Shown one piece after another: positions 48,244 to 61,745 of a DNA stretch of 64,000 nucleotides. Numbering within the stretch: the stretch's first letter is position 1; the number at the start of each line of letters is the position of its first letter. Below the pieces are notes generated by a model, which was not told where the DNA came from, searched no databases, and worked only from the letters and a program-made list of their open reading frames with translations. Source of the stretch: Telmatactis stephensoni (Eukaryota > Cnidaria > Anthozoa > Actiniaria > Isophelliidae); the NCBI GenBank assembly GCA_029948255.1, contig JALIZF010001235.1, positions 62,001 to 126,000 of the forward strand, written 5' to 3'. Made by a program: the position numbers and the translations under genes.

Positions 48244-51200
48244 ATGAAGGTTGCCGTGTGTCTCGCTCTTCTAAGCTTTTGTCTTTCTTCTATTCCTAAA
48301 GGTAGGTACTTTGAGTTTTGCCATCGTTTTAGAAAGTAAATATGACCTTTCTGGTTTGTAGTCATTGCATTGTAGCAACGGTCGCGATTTTGAATCGGAA
48401 CGCTTGTTTTGGTGTGTTTGTTTGAACGTTTCGGTGTTTACTCATGTTTCTGTTCGATTTGTTCTTTCTTGAAGGACATATAATTTAAACTCGTCGCAAA
48501 CAATTTGCCCTAAGCTGGTATGTAAACTTGAACTTTGCTATCGAGTGACGTTACTTTTAGTCAACGCTGAGAGCTCATTACTCGGAAACCTCAAACAAAT
48601 CTTGAAAATTCTCGTCGTCTTTTTATTTACTGATTAGCTAAGGTAGGATTCCTCTCAATGAATACCTGAAGAAAAGCGGAACTGCAGGTTTTATCTGTAT
48701 AAAAACTGTTAACTACTTGGACGGCGTTCGGTGATTGAGATGATGGATTCTTCATTTCATCGTATGTTCGCTAACCGAGTTAATTATCATGTAACAGAAA
48801 ATCAATAACTCATTTAAAGATCTGCACCCGTGGTAAAAGCCCTGTCTTTTAATTTAAACGCTTTCATGTAGCTTTTACAACGCCATTAACATCGTAGCGG
48901 ACAGCAACAGCACATGGTGCGATGCGGTGACCCCATTTTCAAGACGGAATCAAGTTCCCAAAATAACATCGCATTTCCAAATATATTTGCCTAAAGATTT
49001 GATTATGATTAGTAAAGTCGAAAAATAATCTCATTGTAAAACATACAGCGATAATAAAAGCTTAAAAGGACAGGACTTTCGTCTCCATTGTTATCAAATT
49101 GGAGTCAGTGGAACTTCGAACAGTGCTTTAATCGATTGACCACAATCTCCATTCCCACTTAAAACCGTCGCCACATGAGCCTGATTTACTCGCTTTACTC
49201 GCCAGCCTCACTGTCCGATTCTCTGTGTTTCCCGAAAAGAGGAAGCAAAAACGTCAAGCTCTAAAAAGACGACAAGCTTGGCACGATCGTGGCGCCGAAT
49301 TTGAGTATGGCAATAATAATCATTTCATGATCCGAGCCCTGTAGACGGCCGGCCTTTGTTTCGCCATCAAAGGACTAGTGTCTGTTGTCGAGTTCTTGAG
49401 AATGCGCAGACAAGTTGATAGGCCACAGTGTTGTACACCAACAGCAGCGATAGGTTTCATCGCGATTATTTTCAAGGTAGCTGATCTCTGTCAAAGCATT
49501 TTCCCAGTTTTTGCATTGTCGAACAAAAACCCCAATGGATAATAACAAACTGACTAGCTTTATTGATATTTTTAAGAAGCCTATAAGATAATGGATATAC
49601 TTTGTCTTGAATGTTTCCTCTATGGATGGTTCAATTATGCTACATTCTGTAATTACGTTTGGAAAAAGATAAGAGCTGCATTCCTCATGTTACAATCCAC
49701 CGCATAATAATCTGGGTGATTTCCAATTGTATGACACATCAAGGGTTTTTTCCGACTATAATGCATCGGAAAAATATCTGCTCAATGCAAAATAAAGTAG
49801 AATATTGGTTTTTATGGATGCCTTGAAATTTGAACTTTGCATTGCATAATCACTTTTGCAATTTCGAATTATTAATTAGTATATTCGTCACATGAACTTT
49901 CCGACTAAAATGCATCGAAAAAAGATATGTTTGATGTTAAATAATGATGACTCCTTTTTCACTCGTTTTCTACTGAATTGAAGTCGTATTTCGCTATACA
50001 CAATGAGGTCGGTGACAATTTCCAGAAGAATAGCACAACAAGGGATCTTCATCTGCATGTGCTAAACTCACCCTGCTGCATTCAAAAAATCTGTTTTATA
50101 TAATATAAAAAAGGTCAATTTGTTCCCCGTAAAAAATCCCTAAAACCCAAAGGCAACTTGAAAACGAATGTTTTAAGTTATATTGATGGTTTTCAATCAA
50201 TGTTGTGACCTTTTCTAATAGCACATACATCACCGTGGTAGGCAATGCTGAAATCACGACGCCATATATCCACTTGTCAGTCCTCGTGACAATGTTTTGC
50301 CAAAAGTGAGTTTGTTTGGTAGTTTGTATAAATCTTGTTAAACCAGAACTTTTTCTTTTCTTGATTAACACGAGCTGACAAAGGCTCAAGTACCTTTTCA
50401 ACGGAAAATGATATTCAACAGCCACCCCTAGACTTAATTAATCATGGTACATCTTCAAAAGCTTTTATTTCAGTTTTTCTTCAATTCAAACTCTGTCATC
50501 AGCCTATTCATCTACAATTCTTCTTTACTTCCAAAGCATCATCTTTTATTTCTTGGAATCTGTAGCTGAATGAATTGAAGCTACTTGAAATCCAACGCCT
50601 AGATAACTTTCTTGATATCTACAATTTTTCATGAAGATTTGTCAAACCTTTCTTCAAATCAATTAACCAATTGACCTCCCTTTCTCTTTTGTTCTTATCT
50701 CTCCTTTGAAGTTGAAGAAGAATATTTTTACACAGGAAGCAACTCTTGAACAAATGCTTCTCATATCTTTACAAGGTTTCAAGACGGTATTGTCAAACTC
50801 AGCGAAAAACAATCTTCCTGAGTTTGACTGTTCTAACAGCAACTCCACTGAGCAAGCAAAACTCAACTGAACTTCTTTTAGAGTTAGTTTTTACTCAACA
50901 TATTTCAAACATCTTCACAAACTTTTGAGATTTGTTCAACAGGCTCTTGAAAACAAATAACTGTTTTTCAAAACCTGTTTATCTTTTTCTTGGCCGTTAT
51001 ACTTAACATTTTATACTTCAGTACTTCTCAAATGAGGTTCATATTTCACAGTTCACATTTATTGATTTATAGTATGGCTAATATTATTCGAAACTAAAAA
51101 AATACTTCTTTTGAATTGAAAACAAGTCAATGTTCATTTATAAATGTACAAAGTAATTTACCGAAGAAGAGCTGTCCTTTTCTATTATTCACAGCAGGTA

Positions 51201-53251
51201 TTGAGATAAGGAAAGACTCTTTCGACCCTGCCGTCCTGTGTTTAAAGTATAGTCAAACTGAGATCCTTTGTTTTTTATTGTGTTAAATAAACATTTTGCA
51301 AGTATTCCTGAGTGTCACACCCACGGCTTGATTAGAGATCGCTGAAGACGATGCACAGACTTTCACTGAAGTGTTCCGATAAAACTGAAAAAGATCTTCA
51401 TAAATCTATAATTAATTTTCACTTCAAGTATATCACTTTATTATTGATATCTTTTTCTGGTTTAACCGTGCGGTTGCATCAACATATTGATGCCTTTTTT
51501 AAAATTAATCTTTTTAAATATGGGACGATCGGCGACAAGATATTGAAGATTTGACAAGCTTGTCGATCGAGCAGAATGAAGCATGTGTGGTTTCAACATC
51601 CTACCCTTTTAAGTGAACCGAATTTTAATCTTAATCAAAGAAAACATTTGAAACTTGTCAATATAAATTTAGGATAATGGTTTTGGTTGATTTTACAAGA
51701 TAAACATCACTTGTTCAATAGCACGCTATTTCTTTGACGAAAGTTTACGTTACATTTGCTAGGCCTTGTTTCAAATGAAACTACATTTGAAACTAATTCA
51801 TTACGTCTATAATGTATAACAAAATCTTGATTTTAATTTAAACCCTTCATTTCTATAAAACAGGTAAAGAAGTAGTCAAAATATAATTAACAGTCTGTAC
51901 CGATATCTTAATAGCCTGCTGGCAATCACAGAAGAGACTAAATTCATCTTCAAACCCTGTACTGATTTATTGTTGTCTATAAGTGCTGTTTGAAAAAAGA
52001 TTAAATACAATACATATCTGTAAAAGACGTATGTTCCCTGAATTGAAAAGTGCTGAAATCTGTTCATATCACGACAACAAGAAGTCATTGTGGCTCGCTG
52101 TTATAGTAAACAGTAACAATTGTGAAGCTCGGTTAAAAATATCGTGGAACTGTTATTTATATAATAGCACACAGAGTCGTACCGAAAAATTTGTAAATAA
52201 TGATTTTAATTCAAACTGTCTTAAATGGATGAAAATGATTTGGATTGATGATGGAGGCCTTGGAGGCAGCCGAAATGTCAGTCCCTGCTATTACTATGGA
52301 CTCCAACCTTGATGATCTTGTCTTAAATTGTATTTTGCATCATAAAAGCAAAGTATTGATCCCTCTTTTGTTCAAAACAGAAGAAGTCGTCTTTATTTTA
52401 AACTCTCGGGCACGAATACATGAATTTTAATTTTCGTTTCATTCTCTCTTTTGGGAAAACCAAGCACTACGTGGTTATCTTGTCCTGATAGTGAGTTCAC
52501 TGATGAAGCCTGATAGAAGCGACGACAAAAAGGCACGAGCTTGGTTAAATACATAAGAGTAATCTTGTCGGCATAAAAAGCTAATTCAGCACTGTAGAAC
52601 ACACCGATTGTTGGCGACGGGAAAAGTTTTGAAAAGATTCAGTTTTTTATTTTGTATTACTGAGCTGAGAACTCTCTCAAAGTGGACACTCCTTGATAAG
52701 ATGGACATTTTTGTGACTACTTTGTTGGTCAACAAAATAATATAAATCTAATGACATACTTATATTATACATATATTTTGTTTGCAGTGAATTCTATCAA
52801 GTGTGCCCAATGCGACCCCCAGGCCATGTACGATTGTGAGGACATACCAATTGACTGTACCGACGATGAAGAGCTTGGACACGCCTTTGACTCGTGCTTC
52901 ACCTACGAAATGGTCGCACAAAGACAAGATGGCACCAACTTTACCCATAAGATAAAAAACTGCAGCATCCGTGATGGCTGTGAAGAACTTCGAAATTTAA
53001 TGTGTGATAACGCCAACAAGACTCTCAATAAACTTGTAAAAAGCTGTAGCATTACTTGCTGTGATCATTCCAACTACTGCAACGCTGACAACGACTTTAT
53101 TTGGAATGTTGAACTTCTTCCGACAGAACATCGCACCTCGGAACCTGATGTTATGGGCTACAGATCCGGCTCATCAGCCAGCTTAACAATGCTTTCCTGG
53201 CTCCTCCATCTTTCTGTATTATCACTTTTCTTATACTTTACCATTGAGTAA
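48244..53251 (+). CDS. Ly6/uPAR-type (three-finger) GPI-anchored surface protein, 2 exons
   Basis: Exons 48244-48301 and 52788-53251 join in phase 1 to 173 aa, across a 4.5 kb intron. Residues 1 to about 17 are a signal peptide (KVAVCLALLSFCLSS). The mature part has 12 cysteines at 25, 28, 36, 43, 56, 78, 84, 92, 106, 110, 111 and 117. It starts CAQC and ends CCDHSNYCN, the hallmark close of LU/three-finger domains (usually 10 Cys). N-glycosylation sites: NFT, NCS, NKT. A GPI signal follows: small residues (SGSSAS, near 146-151) then a hydrophobic tail (LSWLLHLSVLSLFLYF). It should sit on the outer cell surface; the ligand is unknown. The signal peptide on its own exon is typical of the family. 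A poly(A) signal is at 53604-53609. Confidence 0.85.
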
Positions 53252-53603
53252 TTACTAAACTCAATATCCTCTTCAAGACTAATGAAATTATTTGGAATTT
53301 GCTTAGCTATGCAAATGACACGAGCTTCTTGGACGCTAGCCTTTGCCGATGTCTAACATTCCGACGTTCATGTTTCTATCACCCAAGATTTTCTGGTATA
53401 AAGTTGTTTTGTTCTTGGTGAAGTTTTGAAGAAATCGCAACAAAGGAAAGTGGACATAAAGGCTGAAATATAAGCTACCACACTGAGAGGAATACAGGAA
53501 AGAAGAGGACGATGAAGAAGAAGCCAAGAAGAAAGTGAAAGATAAAAAGACGAAGAAGGAGGTTTGATGCCGAAATACGAAGGATACGTCCACATTACGC
53601 TCG

Positions 53604-53609
53604 AATAAA
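53604..53609 (+). terminator. Poly(A) signal AATAAA of the Ly6-like gene
   Basis: Canonical hexamer 353 nt after the stop. Confidence 0.45.
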
Positions 53610-54559
53610 TTTGATGACGCACTTTTTTCTCCGTTTAACGCAGTTTAGTCAAAAGAAAAACACCGTTCTAGTGCGGACGGAAAGCCTAACGGCAGAAAAA
53701 AGTTACGTTTTCGAATTTATTCAAACTAGACTAGTGTGGACGGGAAGGGAACAAAAGAAAAGTTTTCACGAATAACAACAAGGAAGAAGGAATATAATAA
53801 CATTGGAAAACGGTAAATACCAAACCAAATTAACTTGAAACTTAGTCTAAAAAGCAAAAATGTTAATTGAAAGTTAATTGATTTTTAATATGTACTCCCA
53901 TGCGCTTGTCTGATTTTGCCTGGAACGAAATGGCTTCCTGCATCAACACATCCCTCATGCAATTCATGCTATTAGCGAACTTTAGATCTGACTACGAGGA
54001 CGACCACGAGTACAAGTTTTTATAATTTCCCCTGTTCGCATTCTTACTACTGAATCGTAGTCGATTTCCGTTTTTTTCGATGTAAAGTTTCGATCTACGT
54101 ACTCGACTACAATTCAGTATCAAGAACGAACACAGGGCCAATTTGCATTGAAAACTCTTACCGACCCTTACCCATTCTCGTACTCGTTGTCGGACAGATC
54201 TAAATAAGTTTGCTATTCTCACCCTCGAGAGCCTAAGGCCAGTTCAAGAGAAAATGAGATAAAAGCTCAACTCTTTTCCTCATGTACAGTTAGTGTAGGT
54301 TTTTTATTCACAAATCTCTTTACTTTAAAACCAACCTCTTGCTGGAAACTAAGTCTGAAATTTTGACTCGTCTTTTAGAAACGCTTACCTGATTTGTCAA
54401 CCAATCAAAGACCAGGAATTAGAAATTTACGGTCTTTGAGACTGATAGAAAGCCAGCCCTCATTGGCTCATTTGGAAGTCACGTGATTTCTGTGACGAAC
54501 ATATCTTCCATTTTTCCTTCTCTTTTTTGTTTGTTTGTTTTTTGTTTTATCGTTAATTG

Positions 54560-54872
54560 CAATTCACCGATTGGTCCCTAGCCGTCACATGGAGTACTTC
54601 ATGTTACAGTCACGGAATTGTTAGGATATTGTCATGGAATTGTCGTATAAATGTACAGACTTTGCCGGCTCGTTGAAAATACTATTTCAAATTAAGGTAA
54701 CTAGAACTATATTTTAATAAAAACAAAACAACTGCAAATCCAGTTATATCTAGTCGATAAATTATGGAAAAGTTTGTACATGTATGTGACAATTCCGTGA
54801 CAATGTCCGAACAATTTCGTGACGGTAACATGGAGTACTTCACGTGATGGCTAGAGGCCAATCGGTGAATTG
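54560..54872. repeat. Foldback element, ends CAATTCACCGATTGG
   Basis: Left CAATTCACCGATTGGTCCCT and right CTAGAGGCCAATCGGTGAATTG are inverted, and both arms carry CATGGAGTACTTCA and runs of CACGGAATTGT/ACAATTCCGTGAC. AT-rich centre. No coding. Confidence 0.65.
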
Positions 54873-55193
54873 ACTATGATTTTAACAATTTTCGGCTGTT
54901 TTTACTTGCCTTTAGAGAAAAATACAATGGAAAATATAATAAATACAAATACCATCCCAACTTTGTTTCTCAGAGAGGCAGCATTTGAGTGTAAGAATGC
55001 AGTGCCACATTCCCCTTTACAGCTTTCGAGGATGTAGATAAAGATATATGTAGATATCTCTTTGATGCACGAAGTCTAGGAAGAATCAGTGAGTTGCTTA
55101 TTCAGCTTAAAATCAATGGAAAAGTAGATGGCATCACTTACAGTATGTAAAAATCTTGTAATCATGTAAAGATCCAGTAAATTGCTTTTTACA

Positions 55194-55384
55194 TAGCCTG
55201 CCTACACGCTCTCCTGGGGAGGGGGAAGGGGAGGGAGAGGGGAAAGGGGAGGGGGACTGGGAAGGAGGGAAAGGAAAGGAGAGGCTCTCCTTTCCTCTCC
55301 TTTTCCCCAGTCCCCCTCCCCTTTTCCCCTCACCCTCCCGTTCCCCTTTCCCCTCCCTCCCCTGGAGAGCCTGTGGGCAGGCTA
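55194..55384. mobile_element. Polypurine/polypyrimidine hairpin element with 9-bp target duplication
   Basis: Ends TAGCCTGCC and GGCAGGCTA are inverted; the left arm is almost all G/A and the right arm almost all C/T, meeting at GAGGCTCTCC. CTTTTTACA flanks both sides (55185-55193 and 55385-55393), a clear 9-bp target duplication, as made by Mutator-like elements (8 bp, hAT, is also possible). No transposase. Confidence 0.75.
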
Positions 55385-56604
55385 CTTTTTACATAGATAT
55401 GGTGCTTTTACATCTTTTTGCATTGTTTTTACATGATTTGATTTGGTAATTCACATGCTTTCCAGAAAATAATATTTAAAAAAATGTTTGTTTAAAAATG
55501 ACTATGTTAATTTCCATAATGATTTTACAGTGTATTTACGTACATCAGACACATTTACATATGTACCATACCTACGTACATAGCAATTGACTGAAGAAAT
55601 ACAAAACGCGCGCGCACGTGCTGTGTGCAGATTTAGAGCACGTGTGGATTGATTAGAACACGAGAGAAGTATTGAGAGGTGAGCGCGAGACGTAGCCTAG
55701 TGCTTCTTAACACTTCTCGAGCGCTCTGATCAATCGCCAAGTGCTCTAAATTCGAGCACAGCGGAGCGTTCTCTATTTCTTTTATGAAATACCTTGTTTT
55801 CCAGCTCATTCAATACAGTCATTTACACCGACTTAAAATTCAAAATGTACGCGCATGTGCTGTGTGCATATTTAGGTTCGCAGTTTGCACGTTCTTCGTC
55901 CATTGAGATCACGTGTTATATGATGGTTAATCTTAACATTGTTTTCTCGTGATTTTTACATACTGGATAAGTGATCCAATTTTCCATTGAAATTCCCCGT
56001 ATTTTAATACTGAAAAGCTTCAGTGAATTTTCACTGCTGGTTATGGACTGGATATTAAACAATTGTCAATAAAAAGTTGTCATTCGCTCGGCAGTCAACT
56101 CTATTCCATATTTGGACAGGTATTACCTTATTTGGAAGTCATATTGATCCATTTTTGCTGATTTTTCGACAAAACGGTCGAAACTATGACCCGAAAACTT
56201 GCAGAAATTGTAGCTATGAAACTCATCCATTGTCCACCATCTTGAAAATTGCTTAGAAACCTCGCTTTTCAATAAACAGGAAACCCAATGGTAAAAACAC
56301 AGGAAGCCCGCGAAAGGCAACAATTGTTTGATATGAGTGAATTTTCACTGTTATGGATATTATTCGCTACGTTGACTGTCCTTGCCATCGTTTGCGTTCA
56401 TGTAATTAAATCATTGCTATTTATAATAAAAATTCTTACATTGAAAAATTACTTACTGTAAAAAACGGAATCTGTAATATAAAATGTAAATGTTTTGTAT
56501 ATCCAGTGTCAAAGGTAAGAGTGGCTGGATATTGATTTTTATTTCTTTGTCCCAGCACAACTTGCAGTGTAGCTGCAAGAGTTAAGACACTGTTTACATG
56601 GAAA

Positions 56605-56909
56605 GGAACCACAGGAAGCCCAAGCTTGATATTAGAGAATAGGTGATTTGCATATTTATGGTAAATGTATGTCGCGATAAATTTCAAGACTTTGCAATAA
56701 TTAAGGTTTTTTCGTATAGATTTCTTATATTTTGCCGCTTTCGTCTTTGTACGTGGCCAAGTTTCAGCGCCATTTGATAAGATATCTTTGCCAAAAAAGA
56801 TGATTATTGCAAAATCTTGGAAACGAAAAATTTGTCGCTACATACATTTACTATAAATATGCAAATATCACCTTTTCTCTAATATGGAGCTTGGGCTCCT
56901 GTGAAACCA
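56605..56909. repeat. Foldback element, ends GGTTTCACAGGAGCCCAAGC
   Basis: Left GGAACCACAGGAAGCCCAAG and right CTTGGGCTCCTGTGAAACC are inverted; arms of about 100 bp run through ATTTGCATATTTATGGTAAA and its complement. Confidence 0.6.
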
Positions 56910-57984
56910 CTAAATAATAACTACTGATCTAGAATTTTCTACAAGTGATTTCTCTTTCTCCAGTCTAGTTTTCACAAAAAGATTAGAATTACAACGAGAG
57001 TTGGGGCATGGCATTGTAAGCCAAGGAAATTTCGGGATTTTAGTGTAATTTGTTTAATTACGTCGGTTCGCCTTTCAGGAAGCCTGCGCGCCATAAAATA
57101 GAGTCCAAAAGAAAATTTACAATATGATCGGATATATTCAAATAGGAAACAGTGTATAGCAAGAATACTAGCATTATCCCTTATTATGTAAACAGAACCC
57201 TTAATAGAATTTGAAAAGTGCATGTAGTGGCTATATGGTCCATGCTTTAATCCTCAGCTTTGGAGGACAGAACAAATATAACGGACTCGCATTCAGGAAA
57301 GAGGCCAGCCATTTTGTACTGGGTTACTACCTTATGTATGACCCAATGAAATGGCACTATCAACGTTACACTAAGATTCCACTGAGTTACAATATATAAT
57401 ATAGTGTAATTTGAATAGTGACCTTTCATGGAGTTATATACATGAAGTAGTAACCTTGTCCTCCAAACTAAGAATTGGTGAAAGGGACTATTTGTTTCAA
57501 TTGGATCAATATATTTTTCTTTCAAGCCAAGTGCATTAGAGAAATATTTTTGGCGTTGATGTGCTCCAAATATTACTTGTTTTGGACGGAGTGTATTGTA
57601 TAATAGTAAAACAGAAACTTTCTTTGAGATATTTGATAAATATTAACAGAATTGATTGACATATATTTTGAAAATAAATAAAATATTTATACCACTGATG
57701 TGAGTTTATTTGCGGTCTTCACAGCTTTCGAACATGACTGACCGATGAAGCCAAAGTTTTTCTGATAAAAAACGAGCCAGCGGGCAAACGTGCGCGTGCG
57801 CATAATATTACCAAATTATAACTGACCGCTAATTGAGCCAACTGACGGAAGCACTCAACACATGTTCAAAGAATGTTCGGAAGAATGGAGAATCCGGGCG
57901 CCAGAGGTGTTATTGATTAAGCATTTCTAGCAGGGCAGCAAGCGCGGAAGGAAACTTGATTACAAATAATGATTTTACAAAACA

Positions 57985-58056
57985 AATTAAACAAACAAAC
58001 AAACAAACAAACAAACAAACAAACAAACAAACACAAACAGACAAACAAACAAACAA
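57985..58056 (+). repeat. (AAAC)n microsatellite
   Basis: About 14 ACAA/AAAC units. Cys/Leu/Val open frames on the minus strand are artefacts of it. Confidence 0.9.
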
Positions 58057-58613
58057 AAACGAGCAAGCGAACATAAAACGCCTGTACAAACTGTTCGTGA
58101 TTTTGGGAGGTAATCCGATTACAAATAATATATGATTGTACAAAACAAACAATCAAATAATCAAACAAAAAGGAAGACAGGCAAACAAACAAACGCTTGG
58201 ACAAACCGTGATTTTGATTTTCAAATCGGTTTCAGCCCACACACTTCAACGGACACACCGAGTTGCCGGCATTATGCAGTTGCGAGAGAAGGCCGAAAAA
58301 TTCAAACTGGCTAGCTTCACTTGCACTCTTCACGCCTCGCACGTGCGCCAAAAATTGTTCAGTGTGCATGATCGAAGCTTCACCGCGCCCCCTCCACCTA
58401 TCTCTTTTTCGAGGAACCGCAGACCACCAGAAATGCAGTCTATTGACAGATAGAGTTTCTTAATGCTCTATCAGGATCACACATTTTGGAATACAGTGGA
58501 ATCCCCACAACGTCTAACCCTTCATCTGGGGCCGGTGTAATATATAGGTGGTCGCTAAATACTCCAGAAATCAATATGACACTGTTAATTTCTGAATTGA
58601 CAATCACTAACGA

Positions 58614-58755
58614 TAGAGCAGATTTCGCATGACTGTGAAAATGGCACTCAGTGCACAGTCACGGCAGGAATTTCGAATGTTTTTATAGACATCACGGCAC
58701 TGACACGGTCACGGCCCAGCGCGGTCTGTTTCACACTCATGTGAAATCTGCTCTA
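58614..58755. mobile_element. MITE of the GCAGATTTC family, copy 5 (complete)
   Basis: Inverted ends TAGAGCAGATTTC and GAAATCTGCTCTA, interior AATTTCGAATGTTTTTATAG as in the other copies. Confidence 0.65.
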
Positions 58756-59117
58756 AACTGCAAAGTGGTCGAACCCATGAGGGTTCCTTCGCAAAATGGC
58801 TCTTTGGGTTTGGGATTCCTGCATGGAATTGAAGGGGAGGGATACTAGGGACGTGTCAAGTCCATTCTCGGACCCAGAGCCCACGGTCGATACCTTCCGC
58901 TGGACGGTTTGACCGTGAGCTCTGGGGACTAGAATGGTGTCAAGTCCTTCTCATCATTGAATTTTCACAGGACACCCAAAACCGATAATTCGCGATAAAA
59001 TCAAATCTCGTTTGCGGATATTGTGGACAGAGCACACGAAGGGAGTTGTCCCTGTAACCATTCCCAACTTAAAATAAATAAATAAACAAACAAATAAACA
59101 AGTACATAAATAAACAA

Positions 59118-59122
59118 ATAGA

Positions 59123-59163
<41 letters not shown>

Positions 59164-59164
59164 T
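59118..59164 (+). repeat. (CTAA)n microsatellite
   Basis: About 11 uninterrupted CTAA/TAAC units. Confidence 0.9.
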
Positions 59165-59436
59165 TCTTTTGTTAGGAAACTAAGGTCGAGAACTACAAGA
59201 AGCTAAAGACTTCTTCGACTTACTGTTCTGAACTGTTGATTCTTCCTTTAATTGTGTTCTTTGCTCAATGAACTCTTCACTCAAAACTGAGCTGTCTAAA
59301 ACGTACTAGCTTACACTATTAAAACTAGCATCTATCTAAAAGCGAAACATTTGAACTTCTAAACTAGCAAAAAAAAGCAAGAAAAAGCAAGAAAGAATGA
59401 ATGAATGAAAGCAAAATTAAGAAGGAAAGAAAGAAG

Positions 59437-59437
<1 letters not shown>

Positions 59438-59467
<30 letters not shown>

Positions 59468-59522
59468 TTATTCATTTATATAGCGCAAATATCAATAGGA
59501 ATTTTCAAATGCGCTGAAGGAA
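59438..59522 (-). repeat. Possible retroelement 3' end with (ATT)n tail
   Basis: An AAT run is followed by TTTATTCATTTATATAGCGC and, 30 bp on, AAATGCGCT. On the minus strand this reads as a GCGC...TATATAAATGAATAAA end with an ATT tail, an arrangement common at 3' ends of invertebrate retroelements. Only the tail is present. Confidence 0.35.
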
Positions 59523-60107
59523 GAAGGAAGGAAAGAAAGAAAGCTAGCTAGGGGAACCTTTTCAGCAAATGTCAATGTCTGTAGCTTTAGCCGCTTTCCT
59601 AAAATGGAAATATTTTCATCTTTCTTTCTTTTTCTTGCTTGCTTTCTCAGTTTCGTCCTCCCTCCTTTGAAGACGTCTCCCTTCCCCCCTTTCGTTCTTT
59701 TCCAAGTTCCAAGATGATGTCATCTTGTATATATTACATTCGACGGAATACATTTTTGGACGAAAACAAAGAGAAGAAGCTAGATACGAGAAACGTGATA
59801 AATATCTTACCGGATGTAGTCGCCCCTTATAGACGCTGTTGAGTATATTGACGTCATATAAACAGACTTCTAGCTAATAAAGGAAGCATTTCACTATTAT
59901 CGTGAAACCCAAGTCATATGTGATTGGCTATTTGTATAATATAATCAGACAATTTCCATTGGGAGCCACAATCTCAATTTCTTACCATTTTTGGTTTTGC
60001 CTGGGTTTGTCTCGTAGAGCCGGAGTTTGAGTGTTTTGCTAACACGTTTTGCTACGACAGTTGTTCTTTGTCTTGGAAGTTTCGCTTGCCTTACGACTGA
60101 TTCAGCC

Positions 60108-61713
60108 ATGAAGACGACTTTGTTTTACACTGTTTTCCTTGCTTTTATACTCCAAGGTAAGAAATCAGTCATTTAATTCTATTTGAAATCCTATATCCAT
60201 TTATATATCTATATGCATTAAATTGTATCGATGGTCTTGTGGTCAGTGTGAATTTCTTACTATCAAGCGCGCTTTAAAGCTTGAGAAATCGATTCAATAC
60301 ATTTGAACTCCAGATTCAATTCCCTTGCAAAACACTCGTCTGTATATTTTATTTCTAAATGATTTCTGCAAATTTTCGTAAATTCATTTCCTCCAGCTGT
60401 CAATGAAATGGCTATCACTTCCATGACTTCTATAACAGCGACTCTATCAATGCGCAGAATAATGACAAAATATTTCTCAAATTCCAGGGCGTTTTATGCC
60501 ATTATAACGGAGAATTCTCAGCTAATGGTAAACGCCCAAACTACTATTCATCTCGTATGCACATATCTGAAGTAAATCGCAAACATCAAATATTAAGCCT
60601 TGAAATTCTTTATTTTATAATACGTGATGTAGGGATAGTAGTTGACAATACTCCTTAGCTGGAGGCTATTTCAATTTACAATTTTTTTGACACTCAGTGT
60701 CTCTGAACTCTAGTTACAATTTCACAGGGCTCAATGAGTTTGTAAAACGAGGGGGAAAACAGAGAGTATGCCAAAAAACACCTGAGCCCACAAGTTGACT
60801 TTTTTGGTTGGAAAGATTGGAAATTGACAAATATAATCGTACAAACAGAAAATATGACTCGCGTGAATATCAAGACCTCACTTAAGTTAAAATGAGTTTT
60901 CACAGCGAATTCCTGCCAATCTGCGTGAGTCCAGCATGTTTTGACAACCAGAAGTTACAAATAAGCTAATGAGACGTAATGATTTTCGACATCCATGACT
61001 ATATAAAAGCATGACAAATCTCAATTGTGTTGTAAATGCTAGGAAGCTAATTCAATGTCTCATAAACTCACAATTGGCCTTTTTTGTATGTGACTTAAAA
61101 TCTAGAAAATATTTGATTCTTGTTTTTTATGAATATTTTTATTTTATTACTCAAATTTTCCAGCCTTGCATAAAATTGTTGATCTCCTATTGTGGTTAGT
61201 GGTTTTCGTGTTTCGTAATTTCATAATTTCGATTGCTTGTCAAATAGCTTGCTACTTTTACTAGTTACAACCTTTCACCACATAAAACTCGAGCTCATAA
61301 TTCACTTAGATAAAAGGGCATAAAGTAGGGTTGCGTTTATTTCATAGCACAAAAGCATAAACATTTATTGAGAAAATAATTGTCTAAAATACACGTGATT
61401 CTTATCTTGTTCGGTACCCAAATGGTTATGTCATAAAAGGTGGTAAAAACATATAAAAACTCATATTTATTTAATGATAAAAATCCACCAAAGATGGATG
61501 TAGATAAGCAAAACAGGAAGAAGAAGCGGTTAAAAAGCAATTTCTAAAAATGACCATACTTCATTGCATATAGGGCTCACGTATCACATCGTGATAGCTA
61601 AAAGATCATTAGCATACTGGCGTCATGAGTACAACCGTTTCCAGAATGCTTTGCCTACTTTCTTTAATTTTGTAAGGGTATATTTGTAAGGGTATATATT
61701 TGTTTTGCTATAT

Positions 61714-61745
<32 letters not shown>

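Larger units (their letters stand above)
53610..60107. other. Intergenic region between the two surface-protein genes
   Basis: Contains several foldback elements and simple repeats listed separately. Open frames here are short and show no family features. A weak TATA-like TATAATATAA near 59935 lies about 170 bp before the mucin-like start codon. Confidence 0.55.
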
